Positions 18,320-28,290 of a stretch of 64,000 bases of DNA are shown piece after piece (the stretch's first letter is position 1; each line of letters begins with the position of its first letter). The notes under the pieces were generated by a model that had not been told where the DNA came from, made no database searches, and was given only the letters and a program-made list of their open reading frames with translations. A program made the translations under genes and the position numbers. Location of the stretch: positions 62,001-126,000 of the forward strand of contig JACRAY010000017.1 of assembly GCA_016213325.1 (NCBI GenBank), written 5' to 3'. This DNA comes from Burkholderiales bacterium. Its GTDB lineage: Bacteria > Pseudomonadota > Gammaproteobacteria > Burkholderiales > Burkholderiaceae_C.

Positions 18320-20317
18320 TCACTGCGGCTCGGCCGCGCACAGGCCCGACAGGCGCTCCAGGTATTCCTCGCGCGTGGCCAGCACCCGCATCGGCGGCAG
18401 CGCCGCCATGAGCCGGCGGCCATAGGCCATGGTCGCCAGCCGCGAGTCGCAGATCACCAGCAGCCCCTGGTCCGTCTCGCGGCGGATCAGGCGGCCTGCG
18501 CCCTGCTTCAGAGCGACTGCCGCCTCCGGCACGAAGTAGTCGTTGAAGGGGCTGCGGCCCTGGGCCTCCAGCCGCTGCGACCGCGCCTCCACCAGCGGGT
18601 CACCGGGCGGCGGGAAAGGCAGCTTGTCGATGATCACCAGCTGCAGCGCATCGCCCGGCACGTCCACGCCTTCCCAGAACGATGCCGAAGCCACCAGCAG
18701 GCAGCCGGGTCGGCCCTCGCCCGCGCCCTCGCGAAAGCGCTCGATGAGGCGCCGCTTGGGCCACTGGCCCTGCACCAGCACCTCGACCTCGGACGAGCCT
18801 TCGAAGCGAGCCTGCAAGGCTTCGCCGATCGTGCGCAGCGCGCGCAGCGTGGTGGTCAACACCATCGTCCGGCCGCCCAGGCGGCGTGCCGACTCGCCGG
18901 CAAGGGCCGCGACGGCGGGGCTGTGCCCGGGGTCGCTCGGCTTGGGGATCGTGCGCGGCACGTACACCGCGGCCTGCGCCGCGTAGTCGAAGGGGCTTTC
19001 GACCCGGCGCACTTCGGCCGATTCCAGCCCGCACGGCTCGGTGAACCAGCCCAGGCGCTCGTCGTCGCCCAGCGTGGCGGACGTGAAGATCCACGCACGG
19101 CGCGAGGCTTCCTCGCGGCCCTCGCCCAGCATCTTCTCGCGCACCGCGTCGGCGATGTCCAGCGGCGACTCGACCAGCCGCAGCTGGTTGCCCACGTCGA
19201 CCCAACGCACCGAGCCCTCTTCGGCCGGGCCGAGGAATGCCGAGACCCGGCGCGCCAGCATCGAAGCCCTTTCGTGCAGCCGCACGAAATCCGGTGCCAG
19301 CTCGCTCACCGTGTCCAGTCCATCGATGGCCTGTTGCAGCGCGTGGTCCAGCCCTTGCAGCGCGGCTTGCCAGTCGGCCGCGGGCACGTGTTCGGGGGCC
19401 TCGCCCACCCAGCGCAGCCGGGCGCCCGGGGCGTGCCGCCCCACGGCCAGCCGCAGGTCGCGGGCGGCGACCTCGTTGGCCGAGGCCAGCCCCTGCCAGT
19501 CGGCCAGCCCGCGTGCCAGCTGCAGGCCGGCCGACAGCATGTCGCGCCCGAAATCCAGCAGCTGCCCGGTGCCGAGCTGGGCGCCCAGGAACTGGACACC
19601 GGTTTCATTGAGCTGGTGCGCCTCGTCGAAGATCGCGATGCGCACGCTGGGCAGCAGCTCGGCCATGCCCGACTCGCGCACCGCGAGGTCGGCGAAGAAC
19701 AGGTGGTGGTTCACCACCACCACGTCGGCGGCCAGCGCTTCGCGGCGCGCCAGGTTGACGTGGCAGTTGCGGAACTTCGGGCAGTCCGAGCCCAGGCAAT
19801 TCTCGCGCGTGGACGTCACCAGCGGGATGATGGGCGAGCGCTCGTCCAGCCCGGGCATCTCGGCCAGGTCGCCGGTGCGCGTGAGCTGCGCCCACTCTTC
19901 CACCTTGGCCAGCGAGCGCACCGAGCTGCGGTCCGGCAGCGTCGCATCGCGCCGGGCCAGCTCCAGCCGGTGCAGGCACAGGTAGCTGCCGCGGCCCTTC
20001 AGCAGCGCCTTGCGCACGGGCAGGCCCAGTGCCTCGGCCAGCCGCGGCAGGTCGCGGCCGAACAGCTGGTCCTGCAGGGTCTTGGTGGCGGTGGACAGCA
20101 GCACGCGTTCGCCGCTCAGGAGCGCCGGTACCAGGTACGAGAAGGTCTTGCCGACGCCGGTGCCGGCCTCGACGACCAGCGCGCCGCCGTTCTCGATGGT
20201 GCGCGCCACCGCGACGGCCATGTCGGTCTGGCCTGCACGGGGCCGGAACTGGTCGGCTGCACGCGACAGGGCGCCTTCGGGGGCGAACGCTTCGCGCGAC
20301 AGGTCTTGCAGGCTCAT
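18320..20317 (-). CDS. dinG: ATP-dependent DNA helicase of the DinG/YoaA family
   Basis: 665 aa. XPD-like superfamily 2 helicase with Walker A AGTGVGKT (51-58) and DEAH box (230-233). Four cysteines between them (C114, C174, C179, C185, in YLCLHR and CLGSDCPKFRNC) form the expected 4Fe-4S site. C-terminal motifs include SFWEGVDVPG and QGAGRLIRRETDQG. It unwinds 5'-3' and is implicated in replication fork and R-loop repair. Whether it is DinG or the shorter paralogue YoaA cannot be settled here; the length fits YoaA better. The stop is 1 base from the exoprotein stop. Confidence 0.9.
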   Translation of the reverse strand: MSLQDLSREAFAPEGALSRAADQFRPRAGQTDMAVAVARTIENGGALVVEAGTGVGKTFSYLVPALLSGERVLLSTATKTLQDQLFGRDLPRLAEALGLPVRKALLKGRGSYLCLHRLELARRDATLPDRSSVRSLAKVEEWAQLTRTGDLAEMPGLDERSPIIPLVTSTRENCLGSDCPKFRNCHVNLARREALAADVVVVNHHLFFADLAVRESGMAELLPSVRIAIFDEAHQLNETGVQFLGAQLGTGQLLDFGRDMLSAGLQLARGLADWQGLASANEVAARDLRLAVGRHAPGARLRWVGEAPEHVPAADWQAALQGLDHALQQAIDGLDTVSELAPDFVRLHERASMLARRVSAFLGPAEEGSVRWVDVGNQLRLVESPLDIADAVREKMLGEGREEASRRAWIFTSATLGDDERLGWFTEPCGLESAEVRRVESPFDYAAQAAVYVPRTIPKPSDPGHSPAVAALAGESARRLGGRTMVLTTTLRALRTIGEALQARFEGSSEVEVLVQGQWPKRRLIERFREGAGEGRPGCLLVASASFWEGVDVPGDALQLVIIDKLPFPPPGDPLVEARSQRLEAQGRSPFNDYFVPEAAVALKQGAGRLIRRETDQGLLVICDSRLATMAYGRRLMAALPPMRVLATREEYLERLSGLCAAEPQ

Positions 20318-20351
20318 GGACGGGATTGTCCCCGAACCCGGCGGCCACCTT

Positions 20352-20555
20352 TCAGGCCGGCTCCTTCGGATCGAGGATGAGTTCGAGCCGGGCGATCTCG
20401 TCGCGCAGCGCCAGCCGGCGCTTCTTCAGGCGGCGCATCATGAGCTCGTCGACCGGGGTCTGCTCGGACGCGCGGTCGATCAGGGCGTCGAGGTCGGCGT
20501 GCTCCATCCGCAGTTCGATCAGGCGCCTTTCGGGGGAATGGAGGTTGGATTCCAA
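20352..20555 (-). CDS. YdcH-like small protein (DUF465)
   Basis: 67 aa from a TTG start, which gives the family's usual N-terminus (ESNLHSPERRLIELRMEHADLDALID). It is all-helical and charged, with the family motif VDELMMRRLKKRRLALRDEI. DUF465 proteins are small coiled-coil proteins of unknown function. An internal ATG at 20507 would give only 51 aa and cut into the conserved region. It lies 34 bases before dinG in the same direction and is divergent from the phosphatase. Confidence 0.8.
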   Translation of the reverse strand: MESNLHSPERRLIELRMEHADLDALIDRASEQTPVDELMMRRLKKRRLALRDEIARLELILDPKEPA

Positions 20556-20566
20556 GGGTTTGTTGC

Positions 20567-20595
20567 TTGGGCGCTGCACGCGACCGTTCGATAAT
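20567..20595 (+). promoter_or_regulatory. Candidate promoter for the PP2C phosphatase gene
   Basis: TTGGGC (20567-20572) and GATAAT (20590-20595) are separated by 17 bases, 59 bases upstream of the phosphatase ATG. It lies in the 99-base divergent gap shared with the YdcH-like gene. Motif match only. Confidence 0.45.
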
Positions 20596-20654
20596 ACGTC
20601 CGTCCCAAGCAATAATCCACCGAAGGCCCGGGCTGTGCCGGGCAGACTGGAAGT

Positions 20655-21419
20655 ATGGCGAGCAAAGGTTACCGACTCACGGCTTCGACCGGCATCCACA
20701 AGGGTGACCGCGAATACCAGCAGGACCAGCTGCAGCTGATCTCGCATCCGCGCGCCAGCGGCTGCCTGCTGGCCGTCGTGGCCGACGGGATGGGCGGGCG
20801 CAGCGGGGGGCGCAAGGCGTCCGACCAGGTGATGCTCACCTGCAAGCAGCTGTTCGAGCGCTACTCGCCCGACCACGACGATGCCCCGTCGCTGCTCAAG
20901 CAGATCGTGCAGGAGTCGCACCTCGTCATCAAGCTCACGGCGATTTCCTCCGAGCAGGAGCCGCACAGCACGATCGTGGCCTTCCTCATCAACCCCAACG
21001 GCGAATGCCACTGGGTGCACGCCGGCGACTCGCGCATCTACCACTACCACGGCAGCAAGCTGGTGCGCCGCACGATGGACCATTCGTACGTGCAGACGCT
21101 GGTGGACCGCGGCGAGCTGACCGAAGAGGAAGCCAACGTGCACCCGCAGTCCAACATCCTGATGGGCTGCCTGGGCGCCGAAGAGGACCCGCCGGCGGAC
21201 CTGCATTACATCCCGCAGCTGATGCCGGGCGACATCCTCATGGCCTGCAGCGACGGCGTGTGGCACTACTTCAGCCCGAACGAGCTGGGCTCGGTGCTGT
21301 CGTCGCTGTCGGCCCGTGAGTCCACCGAGTTCCTGATCGAGAAGGCACGCACGCGGGCGCGCGGCGGCGGCGACAACCTGTCGCTGATCGTCGTCAAGCT
21401 CGAGCCGCTGGAAGGCTGA
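20655..21419 (+). CDS. PP2C-family serine/threonine phosphatase
   Basis: 254 aa. The metal-binding PPM motifs are in order: GDREYQQDQ (about 17-25), ADGMGG (43-48), HAGDSR (122-127), CSDGVW (198-203, Asp200) and GGGDN near the end. It is cytosolic, with no signal or membrane segment. Such phosphatases usually counter Hanks-type Ser/Thr kinases; no kinase gene is in the window. It is 4 bases upstream of ugd, so probably co-transcribed with the two sugar-nucleotide genes. A GGAA precedes the ATG by about 3 bases. Confidence 0.9.
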   Translation: MASKGYRLTASTGIHKGDREYQQDQLQLISHPRASGCLLAVVADGMGGRSGGRKASDQVMLTCKQLFERYSPDHDDAPSLLKQIVQESHLVIKLTAISSEQEPHSTIVAFLINPNGECHWVHAGDSRIYHYHGSKLVRRTMDHSYVQTLVDRGELTEEEANVHPQSNILMGCLGAEEDPPADLHYIPQLMPGDILMACSDGVWHYFSPNELGSVLSSLSARESTEFLIEKARTRARGGGDNLSLIVVKLEPLEG

Positions 21420-21423
21420 CTGC

Positions 21424-22749
21424 GTGAGGGTCACCGTCATCGGCACCGGTTACGTGGGCCTGGTGACCGGTGCCTGCCTGGCCGACGTCGGCAATGACGT
21501 GCTCTGCCTCGACGTCGACGCCGCTCGCATCGCCTCGCTGCAGCAGGGCGTGGTGCCCATCCATGAGCCGGGCCTGGCCGACGTCGTCAGGCGTTGCATG
21601 GCCACGGGGCGGCTCGCCTTCACCACCGACGCGGCCGAGGCCACTGCGTTCGCCGCGCTGCAGCTGGTGTGCGTGGGCACGCCGCCCGAGGAGGACGGCT
21701 CGGCCGACGTCCGGCACGTGCTGGCCGCGGCCCGGGCGATAGGCCGCCATGCCGCCGATTACAAGGCCATCGTCACCAAGAGCACGGTGCCCGTGGGCAC
21801 GGCCGACCGCATCACCCGCACGGTGCGCGAACAGCTGGCGGCGCGTGGCGCCGACCTCGAGTTCGACGTGGCCTCCAACCCCGAATTCCTGAAGGAAGGC
21901 GCGGCGGTCGGCGACTTCATGCGGCCCGACCGCATCGTGGTCGGTGCTTCCGGCGACCGCGTCGTCGCCCTGCTGCGGCAGCTCTATGCGCCGTTCCAGC
22001 GCAACCACGAGCGCATGGTGTGCATGGACGTGCGCAGCGCCGAGCTGACGAAGTACGCGGCCAACGCGATGCTGGCGACGCGCATCAGCTTCATGAACGA
22101 GATGGCCAACCTGGCCGAGCGGCTGGGCGCCGACATCGAGATGGTCCGCCGCGGCATCGGCTCGGACCCGCGCATCGGCTTCGACTTCCTCTACGCCGGC
22201 TGCGGCTACGGCGGCTCGTGCTTTCCCAAGGACGTGCAGGCGCTGCTCAGGCTCGCCCAAGGCGAAGACGGCGGCGCGCTGCGCGTGCTGGAAGCGGTGC
22301 ACCAGGCCAACGTCTCGCAGAAGGGGATGCTGACGCGCAAGGTCCGGCGCCATTTCGGCGATGACCTGCACGGGCGCCGCCTGGCGCTCTGGGGGCTGGC
22401 CTTCAAGCCCAACACCGACGACATGCGCGCGGCGCCCAGCCGCGACATCGTGCGCGCGCTCACGGGGGCCGGCGCGACGGTGGCGGCCTACGACCCGGCA
22501 GCGCGCGAGGAGGCGCAGCGCGTGCTGGCCGGGGTCCCCGGCCTGTCGTTCGCCTCCACCGCGATGGAAGCGGCTGAGGGTGCCGATGCCCTGCTGGTCG
22601 TGACCGAGTGGACCGAGTTCCGCAGCCCCGATTTCGGGCAACTGAAAGCCGCCATGCGGCAGCCGGTGGTTTTCGACGGCCGCAACATCTACGACCCGGC
22701 CGTGGTGCGCGCCGCGGGCTTCGTCTACCACGGCGTGGGCCGCCCGTGA
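21424..22749 (+). CDS. ugd: UDP-glucose 6-dehydrogenase
   Basis: 441 aa, GTG start with GGAAGG upstream. Rossmann motif [10 protein letters not shown] (7-16), substrate signature [13 protein letters not shown] and catalytic Cys266 in [10 protein letters not shown]. It oxidises UDP-glucose to UDP-glucuronate with two NAD+. The product feeds capsule, LPS or exopolysaccharide synthesis. Its stop overlaps the next gene's GTG by four bases, and that gene encodes an epimerase, so the pair probably makes UDP-galacturonate or a related sugar. Confidence 0.94.
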   Translation: MRVTVIGTGYVGLVTGACLADVGNDVLCLDVDAARIASLQQGVVPIHEPGLADVVRRCMATGRLAFTTDAAEATAFAALQLVCVGTPPEEDGSADVRHVLAAARAIGRHAADYKAIVTKSTVPVGTADRITRTVREQLAARGADLEFDVASNPEFLKEGAAVGDFMRPDRIVVGASGDRVVALLRQLYAPFQRNHERMVCMDVRSAELTKYAANAMLATRISFMNEMANLAERLGADIEMVRRGIGSDPRIGFDFLYAGCGYGGSCFPKDVQALLRLAQGEDGGALRVLEAVHQANVSQKGMLTRKVRRHFGDDLHGRRLALWGLAFKPNTDDMRAAPSRDIVRALTGAGATVAAYDPAAREEAQRVLAGVPGLSFASTAMEAAEGADALLVVTEWTEFRSPDFGQLKAAMRQPVVFDGRNIYDPAVVRAAGFVYHGVGRP

Positions 22750-23702
22750 AACTGCTGGTCACCGGATGCGCCGGCTTCATCGGCATGCACCTGTGCCGGC
22801 GCCTCGCGGCCGACGGCCACGACATCACCGGCGTGGACAGCCTGGACAGCTACTACGACCCGGCGCTCAAGCTGGCCCGCCTCGACCGGCTGCGCGCACT
22901 GAAGGGCTTTCGCTTCCGGCAGCTGGACATCACCGACCGCGAGGCCCTCGCGGCCCTGTTCGCGGCCGGCGGCTTCGAGTCGGTGGTGCACCTGGCCGCG
23001 CAGGCCGGCGTGCGCCACTCGCTGGAGGCCCCGTTCGCGTTCATCGACAGCAACGTCACCGGCTTCCTCGGCGTCCTCGAAGGCTGCCGCCGGTACCCGG
23101 TGCGTCACCTCGTCTACGCCAGCAGCTCCAGCGTGTACGGGCGCAACACCAAGGTGCCCTTCTCCGAGGACGACCCGGTGGTGCACCCTTCGAGCCTGTA
23201 TGCGGCCACCAAGGGCGCGGGCGAGCTGATGGCCGAGACTTACGGGCACCTGTTCGCGGTGCCGTGCACGGGCCTGCGCTTCTTCACCGTCTACGGTCCG
23301 TGGGGCCGGCCGGACATGGCCTATTTCTCGTTCGCTGAAGCCATTGCCCAGGGCAGGCCGATCGATGTCTTCAACCAAGGGCGCATGCAGCGCGACTTCA
23401 CCTACATCGACGACGTGGTGGAGGGCGTGGTACGGGTGCTGGCGATGCCGCCCGGGCAGCCGCGCATCCTGAACCTGGGCAGCGGACAGACCGAAGAACT
23501 GGAGTCGCTCATCACGCTGCTGGAGCGCTACCTCGGGAAGAAGGCCGAAAGGCGCTTGCTGCCCATGCAGCCCGGCGACGTGACGATGACCTTCGCCGGC
23601 ATGCGCGCGATGCAGGAGCTGACCGGGTGGCAGCCGACGACTTCGCTGGAAAGCGGGCTGGAGAAGTTCGTGGCGTGGTACCGCGAGTACCGCAGCGCCT
23701 GA
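22746..23702 (+). CDS. NAD-dependent nucleotide-sugar epimerase (UDP-glucuronate 4-epimerase-like)
   Basis: 318 aa, extended SDR. NAD-binding TGCAGFIG (6-13) and catalytic Tyr152/Lys156 in SSLYAATK, with the serine triad in YASSSSVYG. The segments [19 protein letters not shown] and [12 protein letters not shown] are typical of CapI/UDP-glucuronate 4-epimerases. Translation is coupled to ugd (GTGA overlap), which supports UDP-glucuronate as substrate. Substrate remains inference. The stop is 2 bases from a convergent gene. Confidence 0.88.
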   Translation: MKLLVTGCAGFIGMHLCRRLAADGHDITGVDSLDSYYDPALKLARLDRLRALKGFRFRQLDITDREALAALFAAGGFESVVHLAAQAGVRHSLEAPFAFIDSNVTGFLGVLEGCRRYPVRHLVYASSSSVYGRNTKVPFSEDDPVVHPSSLYAATKGAGELMAETYGHLFAVPCTGLRFFTVYGPWGRPDMAYFSFAEAIAQGRPIDVFNQGRMQRDFTYIDDVVEGVVRVLAMPPGQPRILNLGSGQTEELESLITLLERYLGKKAERRLLPMQPGDVTMTFAGMRAMQELTGWQPTTSLESGLEKFVAWYREYRSA

Positions 23703-23704
23703 AG

Positions 23705-24307
23705 CTACTTCCGGTCCGGCTCCGGCGGCGGCAGCGGTGCGGCGGGCTTCTTCTTTCTTTCGGCGGCGCGCTTCGCAGCCTTGGCCCGGTGCTCCTCGGC
23801 CTCCTTCATGCGCTGCTCGTGGTTGCGGCGGTTGGCTGCTGCCTGGGCAGGCGAGACGGCGGGGGCCTTGGCTTGGACCTGCGACGCTGGCGGCTTGGCC
23901 GGTTTGGCGGAACGGACGGCTTCTTCCTGCTGCCGCTTGGCGGACTTGTCGGCAGCCCGCGACTCGCGCTCGCGCTGCTGCACCTGTGCATCCTGCTGCC
24001 TGGGCGGCGCCTGGCGTTCGTCGAGCTCACGCACCTTCTGTGCGGCCTTGCGCTTGCGCTCCATCTCGTTGAGCGTGACCTCCTGGCGCCGCAACTCGCC
24101 CAAAGCCTGCCGCTGGCGCGCCCTGGCCTCGGCCGTGCAGTCGTTCACGGCAAAGCGGGCGCGGCAGGCCTTTTCTTCCTCTTCGAAGCGCGCGTCGACC
24201 TGCCGGCGCTCGGCCGCGATGCGCGAGCGTTCGGCGGCCGCGTCGATGCCTTGCGGCCAGGCAGGCAGCGCGGCGAGAAGCAGGGCAATGGCGGCGCAGG
24301 CTTTCAT
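23705..24307 (-). CDS. Secreted charged coiled-coil protein, function unknown
   Basis: 200 aa. A signal peptide (MKACAAIALLLAALPAWPQG) precedes an almost entirely helical, Arg/Glu/Gln/Ala-rich sequence with two cysteines (EEKACRARF and NDCTAEA) in the first third, then an Ala/Lys/Pro-rich C-terminus. No catalytic motif is seen. The stop overlaps nothing; its start overlaps the zapE stop by four bases (ATGA), so it is co-transcribed behind zapE. I do not recognise a named family. It is probably periplasmic. Confidence 0.7.
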   Translation of the reverse strand: MKACAAIALLLAALPAWPQGIDAAAERSRIAAERRQVDARFEEEEKACRARFAVNDCTAEARARQRQALGELRRQEVTLNEMERKRKAAQKVRELDERQAPPRQQDAQVQQRERESRAADKSAKRQQEEAVRSAKPAKPPASQVQAKAPAVSPAQAAANRRNHEQRMKEAEEHRAKAAKRAAERKKKPAAPLPPPEPDRK

Positions 24308-25401
24308 GTGAGGCGGGTGTCGACGGCCCGGTGTTCCAGCGCCAGGAAGTCCGCCGACTGCATTTCGGCAAGGCGCGAAACGGTGCGCGGGAATTCGTGG
24401 GCGAGCGGGCCTTCGGTGTACAACGCCTCAGGCTCGACCTCCGCCGACAGGATCAGCTTGACCCGGCGGTCGTACAGCACGTCGACCAGCCAGGTGAAGC
24501 GCCTCGCTTCTGAAGCGAGCCGCGCCGACATGCGCGGCACGTCGCTCAGCAGCACGGTGTGGAACTGCGTGGCTATTTCGAGGTAGTCGTTCTGCGAGCG
24601 TGGGCCGCCGCACAGCGTCTTGAAGCCGAACCACACCACGCCGCCGGCGCGGCGGCGCGCGCGGATCTCGCGGTGCTCGATGTGCAGCACCGGGTCCTCG
24701 TCGTGCATTTCCGCGAGCTGCGTGAAAGCCTCGTCCATGGCGCGGTCGGCTTGTTCGCCCAGCGGCGTGTGGTAGAGCTTCAGGTGCTCCATGGTGCGGC
24801 GCCGGTAGTCGGTGCCGTTGTCCACGTTGATCACTTCCAGCTTCTGGTTGAGCAGCGCGATGGCCGGCAGGATGCGGTCGCGGTGCAGGCCGTTGGGGTA
24901 CAGGTCGTCGGGCTTGAAGTTGGAGGTGGTGACGAAGCCCACGCCGTTGTCGAACAGCGCGTCCAGCAGCCGGTGCAGGATCATCGCGTCGGTGATGTCG
25001 GCCACGTGGAACTCGTCGAAGCAGACGAGCCGGTAGCGCCTGGCCATGCGCTCGCCCAGCTCGGATAGCGGATTGACCGTGCCCTGCAATTCAGCGAGTT
25101 CGCGGTGCACCTCGCGCATGAACTCGTGGAAGTGCAGCCGCGTCTTGCGCACGATGGGCACGGCCTGGAAGAAGCAGTCCATCAGGAAGCTCTTGCCCCG
25201 CCCCACCCCGCCGTACATGTACACGCCGCGTGGAATGTCCGGGCGGTTGATCAGCTTCTTGAAGAGGTTGGAGCGCTGCTCCTTGTATGCCCCCCACTCT
25301 TTCGCGCACCGCTCCAGCGCCTGCACGGCCCGCAGCTGGGCGGGGTCGCTCTCGTAGCCTCGGGCCAGGAGTTCGGCTTCGTAGACTTCCTTGACACTCA
25401 T
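24304..25401 (-). CDS. zapE: Cell division protein ZapE (AFG1-like ATPase)
   Basis: 365 aa. P-loop GGVGRGKS (64-71), Walker B CFDEFHVADITDA, and the family segment TSNFKPDDLYPNGLHRD. ZapE binds FtsZ and the membrane and is needed for division under stress in E. coli; its mitochondrial homologue AFG1/LACE1 acts in protein quality control. It is downstream of the 2-oxoglutarate dehydrogenase genes, separated by a 40-bp-arm hairpin. This neighbourhood is common in Comamonadaceae. Confidence 0.93.
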   Translation of the reverse strand: MSVKEVYEAELLARGYESDPAQLRAVQALERCAKEWGAYKEQRSNLFKKLINRPDIPRGVYMYGGVGRGKSFLMDCFFQAVPIVRKTRLHFHEFMREVHRELAELQGTVNPLSELGERMARRYRLVCFDEFHVADITDAMILHRLLDALFDNGVGFVTTSNFKPDDLYPNGLHRDRILPAIALLNQKLEVINVDNGTDYRRRTMEHLKLYHTPLGEQADRAMDEAFTQLAEMHDEDPVLHIEHREIRARRRAGGVVWFGFKTLCGGPRSQNDYLEIATQFHTVLLSDVPRMSARLASEARRFTWLVDVLYDRRVKLILSAEVEPEALYTEGPLAHEFPRTVSRLAEMQSADFLALEHRAVDTRLT

Positions 25402-25410
25402 CTGGCTTCA

Positions 25411-25506
25411 GAACGCAGAAGACGCAGAAGTTGCGCAGAAGACGCAGAAGTTTTCATTCAGGAATCCTTCTGCGTCTTCTGCGTGGTTTCTGCGTCTTCT
25501 GCGTTC
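25411..25506. repeat. Long hairpin of ACGCAGAAG units (40-base arms)
   Basis: Left arm 25411-25450 and right arm 25467-25506 are complementary at 36 of 40 positions; the four mismatches are adjacent and form an internal bubble. The loop is 16 bases. Each arm contains four copies of the 9-base unit ACGCAGAAG, with TTGCGC at the arm centre of the left copy. It fills the gap between lpd and zapE. A second element of identical design lies at 56211-56309. There is no run of T, so it is not a plain terminator. Confidence 0.9.
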
Positions 25507-25515
25507 AGGAACTTT

Positions 25516-26934
<1,419 letters not shown>

Positions 26935-26944
26935 CTTCGCCTCC

Positions 26945-28201
26945 TCAGATGTCGAAAAGGAGGCGGGCCGGGTCTTCCAGCGCTTCCTTCATGGCCACCA
27001 GCCCCAGCACGGCTTCGCGGCCGTCGATGATGCGGTGGTCGTACGACATGGCGAGGTAGTTGATGGGCCGCACCACCACCTGGCCGTTCTCCACCACCGC
27101 GCGGTCCTTGGTCGCGTGCACGCCCAGGATCGCCGACTGCGGCGGGTTGATGATGGGGGTGGACAGCATGGAGCCGAACACGCCGCCGTTGGAAATCGAG
27201 AAGGTGCCGCCCGACATCTCGTCGATGCCCAGCTTGCCGTCCTTGGCCTTCTGGCCGAACTCGGCGATCTTCTTCTCGATCTGGGCAAAGCTCATCTGGT
27301 CGGCGTTGCGCAGGATGGGCACCACCAGGCCGCGGGGCGACCCCACCGCGATGCCGATGTCGAAGAAGCCGTGGTAGACGATGTCGTTGCCGTCCACCGA
27401 GGCGTTGAGCACCGGGTACTTCTTCAGCGCATGCACCGCGGCCTTGACGAAGAACGACATGAAGCCGATCTTCACGCCGTGCTCCTTCTCGAACTTGTCC
27501 TGGAAGCGCTTGCGCATCTCCATCACCGGCGCCATGTTCACTTCGTTGAAGGTGGTAAGGATGGCGTTGCTCGACTGCGACTGCAGCAGGCGCTCGGCGA
27601 TGCGCGCGCGCAGGCGCGTCATCGGCACGCGCTGCTCCGGGCGGTTGCCGAGGTCGGGGGCGCCGACGGGCGCAGCCACCTGGGGCAATGCAGCCTTGGT
27701 GGCGACCGCCACCGGCACCGGCGGCGTGACGGCCGCTTTCGCTGCGCCGGTTACCAGCGCGCCCAGCACGTCACCCTTGGTCACGCGGCCGTCGCGGCCG
27801 GTGCCGGCGACGGAGCCGGCGGCCATTTGGTTGTCGGCCATGATCTTGGCGGCAGCGGGCATCGCGACGCCCGACTTGTCGCCGCCGGCGGCAGCGGTTG
27901 CAGCGGCGGGCGCGGGCGCCGCGGTGGATGCAGCCGCAGGCGCGGCCGCAGCGGCCTTGCCTTCGGTGTTGATCTTCGCGATCACCTGATCGGCAGCGAC
28001 GGTCGCGCCGTCGCCCTGCACGATCTCGGCCAGCACGCCGGCCTGTGGCGCCGGCACTTCCAGCACCACCTTGTCGGTTTCGATCTCGATCAGAATCTCG
28101 TCGAGCGCCACGGCTTCGCCGGGCTTCTTCTTCCACTGCAGCAGGGTCGCTTCGGCAACTGATTCGGAGAGTTGCGGGACCTTGACTTCTACGATAGCCA
28201 T
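26945..28201 (-). CDS. odhB: Dihydrolipoyllysine succinyltransferase (E2) of 2-oxoglutarate dehydrogenase
   Basis: 418 aa. One N-terminal lipoyl domain with lipoylated lysine in ETDKVVLE, an Ala/Pro-rich linker, a peripheral subunit-binding domain ([20 protein letters not shown]) and the catalytic domain ending with [13 protein letters not shown]. The start ATG has a GGAAAAC ribosome-binding site. An 89-base gap containing a hairpin repeat separates it from sucA. Substrate choice follows from adjacency to sucA and the E2o-type sequence [14 protein letters not shown]. Confidence 0.95.
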   Translation of the reverse strand: MAIVEVKVPQLSESVAEATLLQWKKKPGEAVALDEILIEIETDKVVLEVPAPQAGVLAEIVQGDGATVAADQVIAKINTEGKAAAAAPAAASTAAPAPAAATAAAGGDKSGVAMPAAAKIMADNQMAAGSVAGTGRDGRVTKGDVLGALVTGAAKAAVTPPVPVAVATKAALPQVAAPVGAPDLGNRPEQRVPMTRLRARIAERLLQSQSSNAILTTFNEVNMAPVMEMRKRFQDKFEKEHGVKIGFMSFFVKAAVHALKKYPVLNASVDGNDIVYHGFFDIGIAVGSPRGLVVPILRNADQMSFAQIEKKIAEFGQKAKDGKLGIDEMSGGTFSISNGGVFGSMLSTPIINPPQSAILGVHATKDRAVVENGQVVVRPINYLAMSYDHRIIDGREAVLGLVAMKEALEDPARLLFDI

Positions 28202-28230
28202 TTGAGTTTTCCTTGGATGTCGCGCGCGGT

Positions 28231-28284
28231 GCTGGGTGTTACTCCAGACTACGAACCGCATGTAGGCTGGGGTAACACCCCAGC
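28231..28284. repeat. GTAGGCTGGGGTAAC hairpin between sucA and odhB
   Basis: Left arm 28231-28252 pairs with right arm 28262-28284 around a 9-base loop, with two mismatches and one gap. The right arm itself contains the perfect stem GCTGGGG-TAACA-CCCCAGC. The same right-arm sequence, with one base changed, recurs at 59946-59968. It is a REP-like element. Between sucA and odhB it could set the ratio of E1 to E2 by partial termination or mRNA protection; that is inference. Confidence 0.75.
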
Positions 28285-28290
28285 TTCGGC

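Noticed and set aside
25411..25506. Possible CRISPR array from the repeated ACGCAGAAG units
   Set aside because: Units are 9 bases with no spacers and are arranged as an inverted repeat; no cas genes are nearby.
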